From Dysgonamonadaceae bacterium (lineage in GTDB: Bacteria > Bacteroidota > Bacteroidia > Bacteroidales > Azobacteroidaceae), in the NCBI GenBank assembly GCA_031267615.1, contig JAIRYM010000048.1, positions 1 through 53,455 on the forward strand: 53,455 nucleotides of DNA. The letters are read 5' to 3'. How positions within the stretch are numbered: position 1 is the stretch's first letter; each line of letters opens with the position of its first letter. Of the stretch, positions 8,704-18,100 are shown in pieces. The position numbers were made by a program, and so were the translations under genes. The notes under the pieces were generated by a model that worked only from the letters and a program-made list of their open reading frames with translations, did no database searches and was not told the DNA's origin.

Positions 8704-9081
8704 ACAGAACCTGCTAAATACAGAAACACTCCAGACAGATACTGCACATCTCCTGACAAGTGCAGCACATCTCTCGGGAAATATAGAAACGCTCTCGCAA
8801 ATTATAGAACATCTCCTGACAAACACAGCACATCTCCTGCAAATTATAGCACATCTCCTGCAAATTATAAAACATCTCTCGCGCATTATAAAACATCTCC
8901 TGCACATTATAGAACATCTCCTGTACATTATAAAACATCTCCTGCAAATTATAGAAACGCTCCTGCAAATTATAAAACATCTCTCGCACATTATAGAAAC
9001 GCTCCTGTACATTATAAAACATCTCCTGCACATTATAAAACATCTCCTGCAAATTATAAAAACGCTCCCGCAAAACAAAAA
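8704..9081 (+). repeat. Tandem array of eighteen 21-bp units
   Basis: Units follow each other without spacers at 8704, 8725, 8746 and every 21 bases to 9061. The core is ACATCTCCTGCAAATTATA plus two bases. Variation is confined to set places: ACATCT or AACGCT at the start, CCTG or CTCG next, then CAAATT, CACATT, GCGCATT or TACATT. The first three units and the last one are decayed. Because 21 is a multiple of three and the core lacks stops, both strands stay open: heptads like HLLQIIK on plus and EMFYNVQ on minus. Those frames start only at TTG and have no promoter or signal, so I treat the array as non-coding. It fills most of the gap between the preceding terminator and alaS. Confidence 0.9.
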
Positions 9082-9175
9082 AATACAGTAAAAAAACAGA
9101 CAAAACCCAAGTCACAAAAAAATTTTGCAAAACAAATAAAAAGAATTAATTTTGTGCCGCAAAAAAAACAAAACA

Positions 9176-10735
9176 ATGACATCAAAACAAATCCGACAGG
9201 CATTTATCAGCTTCTTTGAAAGCAAAAAACACCACATCGTCCCATCCGCACCGATGGTGATAAAGGACGACCCAACCCTGATGTTCACCAACGCAGGCAT
9301 GAACCAGTTCAAAAACATAATCCTCGGCAACGACCCGATAATCCACAGCCGCGTAGCAGACAGTCAAAAATGCCTCAGGGTATCGGGAAAACACAACGAT
9401 CTCGAAGAGGTCGGACATGACACCTATCACCACACAATGTTCGAGATGCTCGGAAACTGGTCGTTCGGAGACTATTTTAAAAAAGAAGCAATCGAATACG
9501 CATGGGAATTTCTCGCCGAAGTCCTGCACTTGGACAAAAACCGCCTCTACGTCACCGTCTTTGAAGGATCCCCCGACGAAAACCTCGACCGCGACGACGA
9601 AGCAGCAGAGTACTGGGCAAAATATCTGCCCCTCGACCGAATCATAAACGGAAACCGGCACGATAACTTTTGGGAAATGGGAGACACAGGACCGTGCGGA
9701 CCATGCTCCGAAATCCACATCGACCTCCGTCCGGACAGCGAACGGCAGGCGGTAAACGCCCTCACGCTCGTCAATCAGAGCCATCCGCAGGTAATAGAAA
9801 TCTGGAACCTTGTCTTCATGCAATACAACCGCAAGGCAGACGGCAGCCTCGAACCGCTGCCGAACCGCGTGATCGACACCGGAATGGGCTTCGAACGGCT
9901 CTGCATGGCGATTCAGGGCAAAACGAGCAACTACGACACAGACGTTTTCACGCCGATAATAAAAGAAATCGAAAAAATAACAGGAAGCCGCTATTCAAAC
10001 AGCAGTGAAGACAAGATTCCGGTCGCAATGCGCGTCATAGCAGATCATGTTCGCACCGTCGCCTTCTCGATAGCCGACGGACAGTTGCCGTCCAACGTCA
10101 AATCCGGCTACGTCATCCGCCGCATCCTGCGCCGGGCGGTGCGTTACGGCTATACGTTCCTCGGACAAAAAGCGGCGTTCATCTACAAACTGCTTCCGGT
10201 TCTGGTCGAAACCATGGGCGACGCCTTTCCCGAACTTCGGGCGCAGCAAACCCTGACAGGGAAAGTAATAAAAGAAGAAGAAGAATCGTTTTTACGCACG
10301 CTTGAAACCGGAATCCGCATCTTGAACAAGTATCTTTCAGAAAACGAAAATCAAAAAATACTTGACGGCAAAGTCGCCTTTGAACTCTACGACGCCTGCG
10401 GCTTTCCGCTCGATTTAACCGAACTGATTTTGCGGGAAAAAGGCAAAACGGTCGATATAAAAGAATTTAACGCCTGCATGCAAAAACAAAAAGACAGGGC
10501 GCGCAACGCAACAGCGGTCGAAACCGGCGACTGGGTGATCGTCAGGGAAGGAGAACCGGAATTTGTGGGCTATGATCAGAGCGAAACAGAAACTCAAATC
10601 CTGCGCTACCGCAAAATGAAGCAAAAAGACGAAGAATATTACCAGATCGTGTTGTCAAAAACCCCGTTTTATGGCGAAATGGGCGGTCAGGTTGGCGACA
10701 GGGGCGTGTTGACCGAAAAAAACATGCAGGAATAA
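9176..10735 (+). CDS. alaS: Alanyl-tRNA synthetase, truncated after the aminoacylation half
   Basis: 519 residues against about 870 for a full AlaRS. The ATG at 9176 is chosen because [20 protein letters not shown] matches the family N-terminus; an upstream TTG adds only eight unconserved residues. All class II aminoacylation motifs are present: [43 protein letters not shown], and the tRNA-recognition region through AVETGDW. The frame stops ten residues after [15 protein letters not shown], the first strand of the editing domain. The HxxxH editing site, the C-Ala domain and the oligomerisation region are absent, and no remnant lies downstream; an oppositely oriented gene begins 16 bases later. 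N-terminal AlaRS fragments of similar size are known to retain charging activity. It may instead be a leftover duplicate. Confidence 0.85.
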   Translation: MTSKQIRQAFISFFESKKHHIVPSAPMVIKDDPTLMFTNAGMNQFKNIILGNDPIIHSRVADSQKCLRVSGKHNDLEEVGHDTYHHTMFEMLGNWSFGDYFKKEAIEYAWEFLAEVLHLDKNRLYVTVFEGSPDENLDRDDEAAEYWAKYLPLDRIINGNRHDNFWEMGDTGPCGPCSEIHIDLRPDSERQAVNALTLVNQSHPQVIEIWNLVFMQYNRKADGSLEPLPNRVIDTGMGFERLCMAIQGKTSNYDTDVFTPIIKEIEKITGSRYSNSSEDKIPVAMRVIADHVRTVAFSIADGQLPSNVKSGYVIRRILRRAVRYGYTFLGQKAAFIYKLLPVLVETMGDAFPELRAQQTLTGKVIKEEEESFLRTLETGIRILNKYLSENENQKILDGKVAFELYDACGFPLDLTELILREKGKTVDIKEFNACMQKQKDRARNATAVETGDWVIVREGEPEFVGYDQSETETQILRYRKMKQKDEEYYQIVLSKTPFYGEMGGQVGDRGVLTEKNMQE

Positions 10736-10750
10736 ATCTCCGGTCGGAGA

Positions 10751-11116
10751 TCATCGTTTAGAAAAATAATGCCTTCTTAACCAGTCATCCGCAAACAGCA
10801 AACAAAGCGCAAAAAAGCCGACGGAAACCGGAAACCAGGTCAGTTTAATATTAAGCGCAGGCATCGAAAAATCAAGCGAAGAAAAAAAATCAGGATCAAT
10901 AAAAAACATTACCGCCGCCGGAATAATAATCAGTCCGGCAACAGCCGCCGCCGTCTGCAGGACAGGCATCCATCGCCTGCGGGCAGCCTTTCGCCGCACC
11001 TCTCCGTCAATCCTCATCATCAGTTTATCCATAAAACCGGCTGGCAGTTCCTCAACCGGCATTTGCCCGAACATTGTCCTGAGACCGTCATCCGAAATAT
11101 GCTCATTATTCTTCAT
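10751..11116 (-). CDS. Membrane-bound anti-sigma-factor-like protein
   Basis: 121 residues. A charged cytoplasmic N-terminal part (FGQMPVEELPAGFMDKLMMRI) precedes two hydrophobic helices, AAVAGLIIIPAAVMFFI and WFPVSVGFFALCLLF, and a basic C-terminus. It has no zinc-binding HxxxCxxC motif. The role is inferred from position: its ATG overlaps the TGA of the ECF sigma gene by four bases (ATGA), the usual arrangement for a sigma and its cognate membrane anti-sigma factor. I preferred this ATG at 11116 over a GTG six bases upstream because of that coupling. Confidence 0.65.
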   Translation of the reverse strand: MKNNEHISDDGLRTMFGQMPVEELPAGFMDKLMMRIDGEVRRKAARRRWMPVLQTAAAVAGLIIIPAAVMFFIDPDFFSSLDFSMPALNIKLTWFPVSVGFFALCLLFADDWLRRHYFSKR

Positions 11117-11661
11117 AAACACATCAATTTATTTATTTCTTTTTCCAGTTTTTTCCTTATTCTGTACATCTTCACCTTCACATTGCCCGGCGAGAGACCC
11201 GAAACGGCGCTGATTTCATCCATCGTTCGATCCTCCATATAATATAATGTAATTAAAAACCTTTCATCGGGCGGCAATTTTTTCAGCGCCCTGTCCAGGA
11301 AACAAAGTTTGCTTTCCGTCTCGGCTTCAGCATCCCCGTTTCCTTCAGTATCACTTTCTGCCGTTTCATCTTCGATCGGGATAAACAGTATTTTTCGCTT
11401 TCTAAGTTCCGAAACCGCCGTGTTGTAAGCAATCCGGTATATCCAGGTAGAAAATCCGGCGTCTTCACGAAACATACCGATTGACTTGAAAACCCTGATA
11501 AACACCTCCTGCGAAATATCCTCCGCATCTTCTCTCCGGTCCACCATTTTGGAAACAAGAGCGAACACCTTTTTCCCGTAAACCGACACAATCTCTTCAA
11601 AAGCCCTGCTGTCGCCTTCCAGGATGCGTTTGATTACCGGCATGTCGATCTTGTTATTCAT
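11113..11661 (-). CDS. ECF RNA polymerase sigma factor
   Basis: 182 residues. Region 2 contains GDSRAFEEIVSVYGKKVF and DAEDISQEVFIRVFKSIGMF, ending GFSTWIYRIAYNTAVSELRKRK, the core-binding and -10 recognition helices. An acidic linker (EDETAESDTEGNGDAEAE) leads to region 4 with LPPDERFLITLYYMEDRTMDEISAVSGLSPGNVKVKMYRIRKKL split over a helix-turn-helix. It starts a two-gene unit with the anti-sigma gene and is divergent from the DUF6249 gene. This arrangement suggests an envelope-stress or housekeeping surface regulon; the signal is unknown. Confidence 0.92.
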   Translation of the reverse strand: MNNKIDMPVIKRILEGDSRAFEEIVSVYGKKVFALVSKMVDRREDAEDISQEVFIRVFKSIGMFREDAGFSTWIYRIAYNTAVSELRKRKILFIPIEDETAESDTEGNGDAEAETESKLCFLDRALKKLPPDERFLITLYYMEDRTMDEISAVSGLSPGNVKVKMYRIRKKLEKEINKLMCL

Positions 11662-11694
11662 ATTAATACAGACGCAGGAAACGGTTTTTGGTTA

Positions 11695-11702
11695 CAAAGA
11701 TA
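11695..11702 (-). promoter_or_regulatory. -7 element for the sigma/anti-sigma unit
   Basis: On the minus strand this reads TATCTTTG, a match to TAnnTTTG, about 34 bases before the sigma-factor ATG. A partial TTG-containing -33 match lies about 20 bases further upstream. Confidence 0.55.
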
Positions 11703-11782
11703 CATCAATCTGTAACCATTTCACAACATCAGCGTCAAAAGAGTAAATCACAAAATGTTTAACAAAATAAAAAATTAAAATT

Positions 11783-12175
11783 ATGGAATTAAGTTCAATG
11801 TTTATCGTAGGATTCATCGTCCTTGGAATTTACAAACTCGTGGAACTGAACGCCCGGAAAGACGAGCGCAAAATGCTGATCCAGATTCTTGGTGAAGCAA
11901 TAAAGAAATCGGAAGCAGCGCCTTCCTTCGATTTCCCCGACATTTCGTTCGGCGGCAAAAACCTTGGTTCGTGGGCGTTACGCATCTCTCTCCTCATGAT
12001 GGGGATTGGGCTTGGACTGCTTGTCGACCTGTTTCTCCGCACAGTGATTAACTTTGAAGCCGCAAGTGGTCACAGCCATGAATTAAGGCTTTTGACAGAC
12101 AGCGCCTGCATCGCCTTTTTCGGAGGACTTGGTCTGTTCGTCGCCTTTCTGGTCGAAAGAAACAAAAAAGACTGA
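11783..12175 (+). CDS. DUF6249-like membrane protein
   Basis: 130 residues. Membrane segments are an N-terminal helix (MFIVGFIVLGIYKLV), a central helix (LRISLLMMGIGLGLLVDLFL) and a C-terminal helix (CIAFFGGLGLFVAFLVE). A short cytoplasmic charged segment after helix 1 contains KDERKMLIQILGE. The layout matches the DUF6249 proteins commonly found beside sigma-factor genes in Bacteroidales. It is divergent from the sigma/anti-sigma pair with 121 bases between start codons, suggesting linked regulation. The molecular role is not known. Confidence 0.7.
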   Translation: MELSSMFIVGFIVLGIYKLVELNARKDERKMLIQILGEAIKKSEAAPSFDFPDISFGGKNLGSWALRISLLMMGIGLGLLVDLFLRTVINFEAASGHSHELRLLTDSACIAFFGGLGLFVAFLVERNKKD

Positions 12176-12210
12176 ATCTTTCATTCAGCCACAGTTCTGC
12201 AATAATTGTA

Positions 12211-12247
12211 CGGGATTAACCACAATCAAACACAGCAGTTAATCCCG
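12211..12247. terminator. Possible bidirectional terminator hairpin
   Basis: Inverted arms CGGGATTAAC (12211-12220) and GTTAATCCCG (12238-12247) form a perfect 10-bp stem with a 17-base loop. It sits between two convergent genes. T runs are weak on both sides. Confidence 0.5.
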
Positions 12248-12264
12248 TTAATTATGCGGTACGG

Positions 12265-13488
12265 TTATTTACATTCTTTCCCGATCTTCCTCAAACTTCT
12301 GCTCGTCAGGTACGGCACGCAGAGCACAACATAAACCGCACCCGTCGCGATCAGCATCCAGTCAATCTCAATCACATCGGCAAGCGGACCAAACACCAGC
12401 ATCGCGAGCGGCATGGTAAGAGAATACGTCATCCCGAACACACCGAACACCCGTCCCATATAATCGGGGTCGGTTTTTGTCTGCAGAATAACCGTACATG
12501 GCGTATTGCTCAGCGGGACAGTCAGTCCGACCATCGTCCATGCAGCAAGGTAAAGCCAAAAATCAGTCAGTACGCCCAGCAATACAGTTCCGATTCCGAT
12601 AACCACGCTTGCAACCGCCATCGAATACATTTTATTCCTGAATCCCCCCCAAAAGCCCATCAGCAAACCTCCGAGCAACATACCTCCGGAAAACGCGATT
12701 TCGATAGCCGACAGTCTCCACACCTCGTTCCCAAAATTGCGGATCACCTGCAAAGGAGTCAGAAAAGCTCCCGGCGACATTGCCGCAAACATAATCGTAG
12801 AAAGGATAATGATTTGAAAAACCCACTTTTCGCGCCAGATATATTTCAATCCGTCTCTCAGGTCGCCAAAATAATTCGTTCCCGTCGCCCTGCTTTCATC
12901 AGAATGGTTGTCCGCAAAAGGCGTTTTTACCAGAAACAGCAAAATACCGATTCCGGTTAAAGCAGTAATAATATCAATAAAAAACAGATATTCGAGAGAG
13001 ATAAACGTCAGCAGCGTGCCGCTCACCGCTGGCGCCAGCAGCGCAATAGCAGACTGAATACTTGTATTGATTCCGTTCACCTTCGTCAGTTTATCTTCCG
13101 GCACAATCTGCGGAATGAACGAAGTAACGGCAGGAGATTGAATCCCCTCACCGACCGCCCTCATCGCAGCGCAGAGAAATATCAGCCACAGTTCGCGGTA
13201 TCCTGCGAAAAACGCAACAGCAATCAGCAGCGTAACCGTTGCGATCCCTCCATCAGATAAACAGATCAGTTTTTTCCTGTTATATCTGTCCGCCCATACA
13301 CCACCGAACGGCGAAACAAAAAACGTAGGCAGCAGTCCCACAATTACGTAAACCGTCATCATCGAACCCGATTCGGTAGAAAGAGTAACATGCCAGAAGA
13401 TAGCATATTGCACCAGCATCGATCCGAACATCGACAGCGCCTGACCACCGAGAAAGAGGATGGAATTACGTTTCCAGTCTGTCATCAT
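12265..13488 (-). CDS. MFS transporter (drug/siderophore-exporter type)
   Basis: 407 residues with about 12 membrane helices. The family loop motif FGGVWADRYNRKKLICLSDG follows helix 2 (the GxxxDRxxRKK motif), and a second-half counterpart is present. This layout resembles the EntS/TetV-like MFS exporters. The start is set at the first of two adjacent ATGs (MMTDWKRNSILFLGG). The longer upstream frame adds 43 residues of low-complexity sequence that overlaps the promoter region and is not plausible. The first ~16 codons plus upstream bases are duplicated in direct orientation at 19619-19691, beyond the metal-efflux cassette. Confidence 0.85.
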   Translation of the reverse strand: MMTDWKRNSILFLGGQALSMFGSMLVQYAIFWHVTLSTESGSMMTVYVIVGLLPTFFVSPFGGVWADRYNRKKLICLSDGGIATVTLLIAVAFFAGYRELWLIFLCAAMRAVGEGIQSPAVTSFIPQIVPEDKLTKVNGINTSIQSAIALLAPAVSGTLLTFISLEYLFFIDIITALTGIGILLFLVKTPFADNHSDESRATGTNYFGDLRDGLKYIWREKWVFQIIILSTIMFAAMSPGAFLTPLQVIRNFGNEVWRLSAIEIAFSGGMLLGGLLMGFWGGFRNKMYSMAVASVVIGIGTVLLGVLTDFWLYLAAWTMVGLTVPLSNTPCTVILQTKTDPDYMGRVFGVFGMTYSLTMPLAMLVFGPLADVIEIDWMLIATGAVYVVLCVPYLTSRSLRKIGKECK

Positions 13489-13519
13489 AAAATCAAAAAA
13501 GAAGAAAACAAAAGTAATC
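13443..13519. repeat. Direct repeat copy A (MFS 5' end)
   Basis: 58 identical bases (13443-13500 against 19619-19676), followed by an AT-rich stretch alignable with small indels. This copy contains the start codon and first codons of the intact MFS gene. The pair brackets the RND efflux cassette. Confidence 0.9.
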
Positions 13520-13591
13520 AAAAAAATCACAAACCGTCCTGTATTTTCCAAAAAAATAATTGTACTTTTACAGCCTGAAACATATAAATAA

Positions 13592-13939
13592 GTGACACAG
13601 ATCAAGAGACAAATCATAGCGAGCGTGCTGACTTTTATATTCGTATTATATTATGCGAATATTTTTTTCTTTTATCACAGCCATAATATTAACGGATTAA
13701 TCATTTCTCACTCACATTTTCATACTGCTGCTCATACACAAACCGGAAGCCATACGGTTGGTGAAATTTCGCTGATTTCTGTATTATCTGCTTTTCAAAC
13801 ACTTCAAGCAGCCCTGCTTTTCTTTGGGATTGGACTGTTTCTTCTTACCGCTATTATTTTTCTTCTTGTTGACGAGCGAAAAAAAAATTCTGCAATCTCG
13901 GGAAATCCTTCTCTGCGCGCCCCTCCTGTATTAATTTAG
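13592..13939 (+). CDS. Small His-rich membrane protein of the metal-efflux cassette
   Basis: 115 residues from a GTG start. A first membrane helix (ASVLTFIFVLYYANIFFFY) is followed by a His-rich external loop with HSHN, HSHFHTAAHT and GSHT. A second helix (TLQAALLFFGIGLFLLTAIIFLL) precedes a basic tail. Small proteins with this 'two helices plus HSHFH loop' plan occur with cation-efflux genes in Bacteroidetes. The histidines suggest periplasmic Cu, Zn or Ni binding. No function has been established that I know of. It precedes the adaptor gene by 132 bases. A promoter-like TACTTTTAC is at 13563-13571. Confidence 0.65.
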   Translation: MTQIKRQIIASVLTFIFVLYYANIFFFYHSHNINGLIISHSHFHTAAHTQTGSHTVGEISLISVLSAFQTLQAALLFFGIGLFLLTAIIFLLVDERKKNSAISGNPSLRAPPVLI

Positions 13940-13966
13940 AATCTTTCTATTCATCAAACAAAAGTC

Positions 13967-13988
13967 ATTCATGCAATTTTGCATGAAT
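13967..13988. promoter_or_regulatory. Palindrome upstream of the RND efflux genes
   Basis: Perfect 9-bp arms, ATTCATGCA and TGCATGAAT, are separated by ATTT. It lies 84 bases before the adaptor ATG, with no T run after it, so an operator for a dimeric metal-responsive regulator is more likely than a terminator. No regulator gene is adjacent. Confidence 0.45.
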
Positions 13989-14071
13989 AACAAACGGGTC
14001 TGTTATTTATTATACAAATAGCATATTCAAATTAATAATACACATTATTTTAAATTAAAAACAGAATTTTC

Positions 14072-15178
14072 ATGAACAAATCAATCATTATATCAGTAAG
14101 TTTTTGCCTGCTGTTCGCTTCGTGCAAAAACAATACTTCTTCCGAAAATATTGCGGAATTAGCATATCGCGGGGATACTGTATTCGTATCTGAACAGTCA
14201 GCAGTTAATTCAAAGATAAATTTACGAACCATTGAATCAAAAGAATTTAATTCCGAGTTTAATACAACCGGAACCATTAAAGCCATTACCGGACAAAAGG
14301 CTGAAATCGCTCCGTTATTCGACGGACGTATAACCAGGTCGTTCGTTCAGCTTGGACAAAAAGTGAATACGGGAACGCCGTTATTTGAGATGTATTCCGC
14401 CGAATTTTCCGAAACCGTGAAAGATTATTTCCAGTCGTTACAAACAAAAAAAATGAAGGAAACGAACCTGAAACGTCAAAAAGATTTGGTACAAAACGGC
14501 GTGGGTGTCGTCAAAGAACTGGAAGAAGCCGAAACCGATTACGAAATTGCGTTGAAAGACTGCGAAAACGCTGTCGCTAATCTGAAACTGCTGCATATTG
14601 ACCCGAATAAAATCGACATGGAACAGGCGTTGAAAATCGTTTCACCTGTTGCCGGCAAAGTAGTGCAAACCAGCATTGCTGTCGGGCAATATATCAAAAG
14701 AGATGCGGAACCGCTGGCAATAATCGCCGACCTTAGCAAGATATGGGTCGTGGCGCAGGTAAAAGAAAAAAATATTGGCTCTTTGAGTAAAGATGATAAA
14801 GTAGAAATCCGCACCGACGCAAATCCCAAACAAATAATTACCGGAACTGTTTCGCATATCAGCGAATTGCTGGACGAAGAAACCCGTTCAATACAAGTGC
14901 TGATTACCTGCGATAACAAAGATCGAAAACTTAAACCCGGCATGTTTGCCAATGTTCATTTTATCAATTCGCCCAAAGAATCGATAGTCATTCCTTCAAC
15001 GGCTTTGTTGCAAAACGAGGAGAAATCTTATGTTTTCATACAGGCAGAAAAAGGAAAATTTGTTAAACGTACGGTTGAAGCTACAACGGCTAATCAACAG
15101 GAAATATTGGTTGCCAGCGGACTGAAAACAGGAGACGTGATTGTATCGGAAGGCGGCATTTACTTAATGGGGAATTGA
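14072..15178 (+). CDS. RND efflux periplasmic adaptor subunit, lipoprotein (CusB/CzcB-like)
   Basis: 368 residues. The lipoprotein signal peptide ends LLFASCKNN. The order is that of a membrane-fusion protein: barrel-sandwich half (GQKAEIAPLFDGRITRSFVQ, GQKVNTGTPLFEMYS), a helical hairpin (residues ~110-165), the second lipoyl half (IVSPVAGKVVQTSIAVGQY), the beta-barrel (IWVVAQVKEKNIGSL) and a membrane-proximal domain. It joins the inner-membrane pump to the outer-membrane channel. Its TGA lies 2 bases before the pump ATG. The metal is not assignable from sequence; there is no N-terminal Met-rich metal site like that of CusB. Confidence 0.9.
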   Translation: MNKSIIISVSFCLLFASCKNNTSSENIAELAYRGDTVFVSEQSAVNSKINLRTIESKEFNSEFNTTGTIKAITGQKAEIAPLFDGRITRSFVQLGQKVNTGTPLFEMYSAEFSETVKDYFQSLQTKKMKETNLKRQKDLVQNGVGVVKELEEAETDYEIALKDCENAVANLKLLHIDPNKIDMEQALKIVSPVAGKVVQTSIAVGQYIKRDAEPLAIIADLSKIWVVAQVKEKNIGSLSKDDKVEIRTDANPKQIITGTVSHISELLDEETRSIQVLITCDNKDRKLKPGMFANVHFINSPKESIVIPSTALLQNEEKSYVFIQAEKGKFVKRTVEATTANQQEILVASGLKTGDVIVSEGGIYLMGN

Positions 15179-15180
15179 TT

Positions 15181-18100
15181 ATGGAAAAGTTTATCAATCA
15201 GTTAATAGAACGCCGCTGGCTGACAGTAACCATATTTGCTGTTATCTCGGCGATTGGAGTTTACGCTTGTAAACAACTTGCCATTGATGCCTATCCCGAT
15301 ATTGCCGATGTGTCTGTCGGTGTTGCCACACAAGTGCCGGGACTTGCCGTTTCGGAAATAGAACAACAAATAACGATTCCACTAGAACGAGCGCTCAACG
15401 GCATTCAGGGTTTAAAAGTAATGCGGAGCAAAAATTTTTTCGGAATATCCAAAATTACACTTGTTTTTGAAGATGGAATAGATGATTACTGGGCGCGTCA
15501 ACGGGTGTTGGAACGCATTAATGATGTGAATTTGCCTTTCGGGGCACAACCTGCGCTTGACCCGCTTACTTCACCCACAGGCGAAATATACCGCTATGTA
15601 GTTACCGGAAACAAGAGCCTGCGGGAACTCACCGAACTGAATCACTGGGTTATTATTCCCCGCCTGATGCAGATTCACGGCATTGCCGAAGTTTCAAATT
15701 TCGGCGGACTTACCACACAGTTTCAGATAGAAATAGATCCCGACAAATTAGCGAAATATAACCTTTCGCTTAGCGAAGTTACCGAATCCATAGATCTTAA
15801 TAATTCCAACGCTGGAGGAAGTACGCTCATTCGCGGAGATTTAAGTTATGTTGTGCGCGGCGTGGGACTTGTGAGCGATTTGCAGGATTTGGGTAATGTT
15901 GTGGTAAAGAATGTCGGTGGAGCGCCTGTTTTTATTAAAGATTTGGGCGGATTGAAATACGGAAATCTTGAACGTAAAGGCATTTTCGGGTATTTGGATA
16001 ATGAAGTGAATTACGAAGACGGTGTTGAGGGTATGGTGTGTTTGTTGCGTTATGAAAATCCTTCGCAGGTACTTGCAAAAATAAACGAAACCGTTGATGA
16101 TTTGAATAAAAACGGCCTGCCCGAAGGAGTAAAAATCCATACTTTTTATGACAGAACCGAATTGGTTGATGCTACTTTGAATACCATTTCGCATACACTC
16201 TCATTCGGCATTCTATTGGTCATCGGTATATTAATTATATTTCTCGGAAGTCCGAAAGGCGCATTGCTCGCCACCATTACTATTCCTGTTTCGCTGTTGA
16301 TAGCATTTATTCTGATGTGGCTGACCGATATTCCCGCCAACCTGCTCTCGTTGGGCGCAATTGATTTTGGAATTATCGTGGACGGAACAATCGTAATGAT
16401 GGAAACAATACTCAAAAAACGGGAAGATAATCCCGATTTGCCGTTAGATAAAGCCAATATTGCTAAACGTGTTACCGAAGTCGCAAAACCTGTTTTCTTC
16501 GCCACGCTGATTATCATTATCGCTTATTTGCCACTGTTTGCATTTGAAAGAGTGGAGCAAAAACTCTTTACACCAATGGCATTTACGTTGAGTTTTGCGT
16601 TATTGGGAGCGTTGGCAGCGGCATTGATTTTGATTCCAGGACTGGCTTTTGCCGTTTACAGAAAACCTCAAAAAGTGTATCATAACCGCTGGCTCGAACG
16701 TTTGACGGATATCTACAAACGCCAGACAGGAAAAATTGTCGCTGCTCCCCAAAAGATAATACTTCCTGTTATTACTGTTTTGGCTGCTGTCATTGGGCTT
16801 TCAACTTATGTAGGAAAGGACTTTATGCCTCAGTTGGACGAGGGAAGCGTCTGGCTTCAGGTACAACTGCCCGCAGGCATTTCACTCGAAAAATCTTCCG
16901 AAATGGCAACCATACTTAGGGATAAAATAAAAGATTTTGATGAGGTAACTTATGTGATGACTCAAACGGGACGCGATGATGATGGGATATGCCCGTTCTC
17001 TTTTTCGCATACGGAAGTCATGGTCGGATTAAAACCTTATAACACATGGAAAAGCGGTCGCCGAAAAACAGACCTTATTGTTGATATGGACGCGATAGTA
17101 AGAACAATGCCCGGATATAATGTCGGTTTTTCGCAGCCTATCATTGATATGGTAATGGACCAGATTGCGGGAGCGCACAGCGATTTGGCTATCAAAATCT
17201 TTGGCGAAGATATTACGGAAAGTCGCCGAATAGCAGAACAGGTTACGGAAGTTCTCAAAGAAGTAGAAGGCGCCGCCGACGTAGGCATTATGGAAGAACC
17301 TTTTTTGCCGCAGCTTCAAATCGTAGCCGACCGCGACAAAATCGCCCAATATGGGTTAAATGTGGCTGATGTGGCCGAATTGATAGAAGTTGCCATTGGT
17401 GGAATGGCTGTTTCGCAAGTATTTATCGACAGCAGAGTGTATGATGTGATTTGTCGTTACAAAGAAGAATCGCGCAACACGCCCGAAAAAATCGGTAATT
17501 TGATGTTGACTTCAGGAGCAGGAATAAAAATCCCTTTATCGCAAGTAGCTGAAATTAAAATGACCGCAGGCGCAAGTATGATTTCTCGCGAAATGAATCA
17601 ACGCTTTGTTACCGTGCGTGTGAATCCGCGAGGACGGGATTTGACCTCATTCGTTAAAGATGCTCAGCAAAAAATAGAGCAACAAGTAGATTATGACCAT
17701 TCCAAATTCCGTTTTCATTGGGTCGGACAATTGGAAAATCAACACCGTGCATATAGCCGTTTGGCTGTGATAATGCCTGTCACGCTGGCTGTGATGTTCC
17801 TTCTTCTGTTCTTTACTTTCGGAAAATTCCGTCATGCGGGATTACTTATCGGCATGTTGCCATTGGCGGTTTTCGGAGGCATGTTGGCGTTAGTTGCGCG
17901 TGGAATGACTTTCAATATATCGTCGGCGGTGGGATTTATCGCCTTGTTCGGTGTCTTTCTGCAAAATGGCGTGATTATGATTTCGCATATCAATATATTG
18001 AGAAAGAGAGGAACGAAGTTAAAAGAAGCTGTAATTTCGGGTTCATCGCACCGACTACGCCCTGTATTGATGACAGCAACGGTAGCAATTCTCGGATTAC

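Noticed and set aside
8704-9081. CRISPR array
   Set aside because: Units are contiguous 21-mers with no unique spacers between them, and no cas genes are nearby.
8714-9130. Minus-strand repeat protein of 138 residues with EMFYN heptads
   Set aside because: Only a TTG start, no promoter, signal peptide or conserved flank; openness follows from the 21-bp period and a stop-free core.
10736-10751. Terminator after truncated alaS
   Set aside because: Only a 6-bp stem (ATCTCC with GGAGAT) with no T run; too weak to call.
12265-13617. Longer MFS protein starting at 13617
   Set aside because: The extra 43 residues are low-complexity, overlap the upstream region and the duplicated segment, and are not part of the MFS fold; the tandem ATG at 13488/13485 fits the family.
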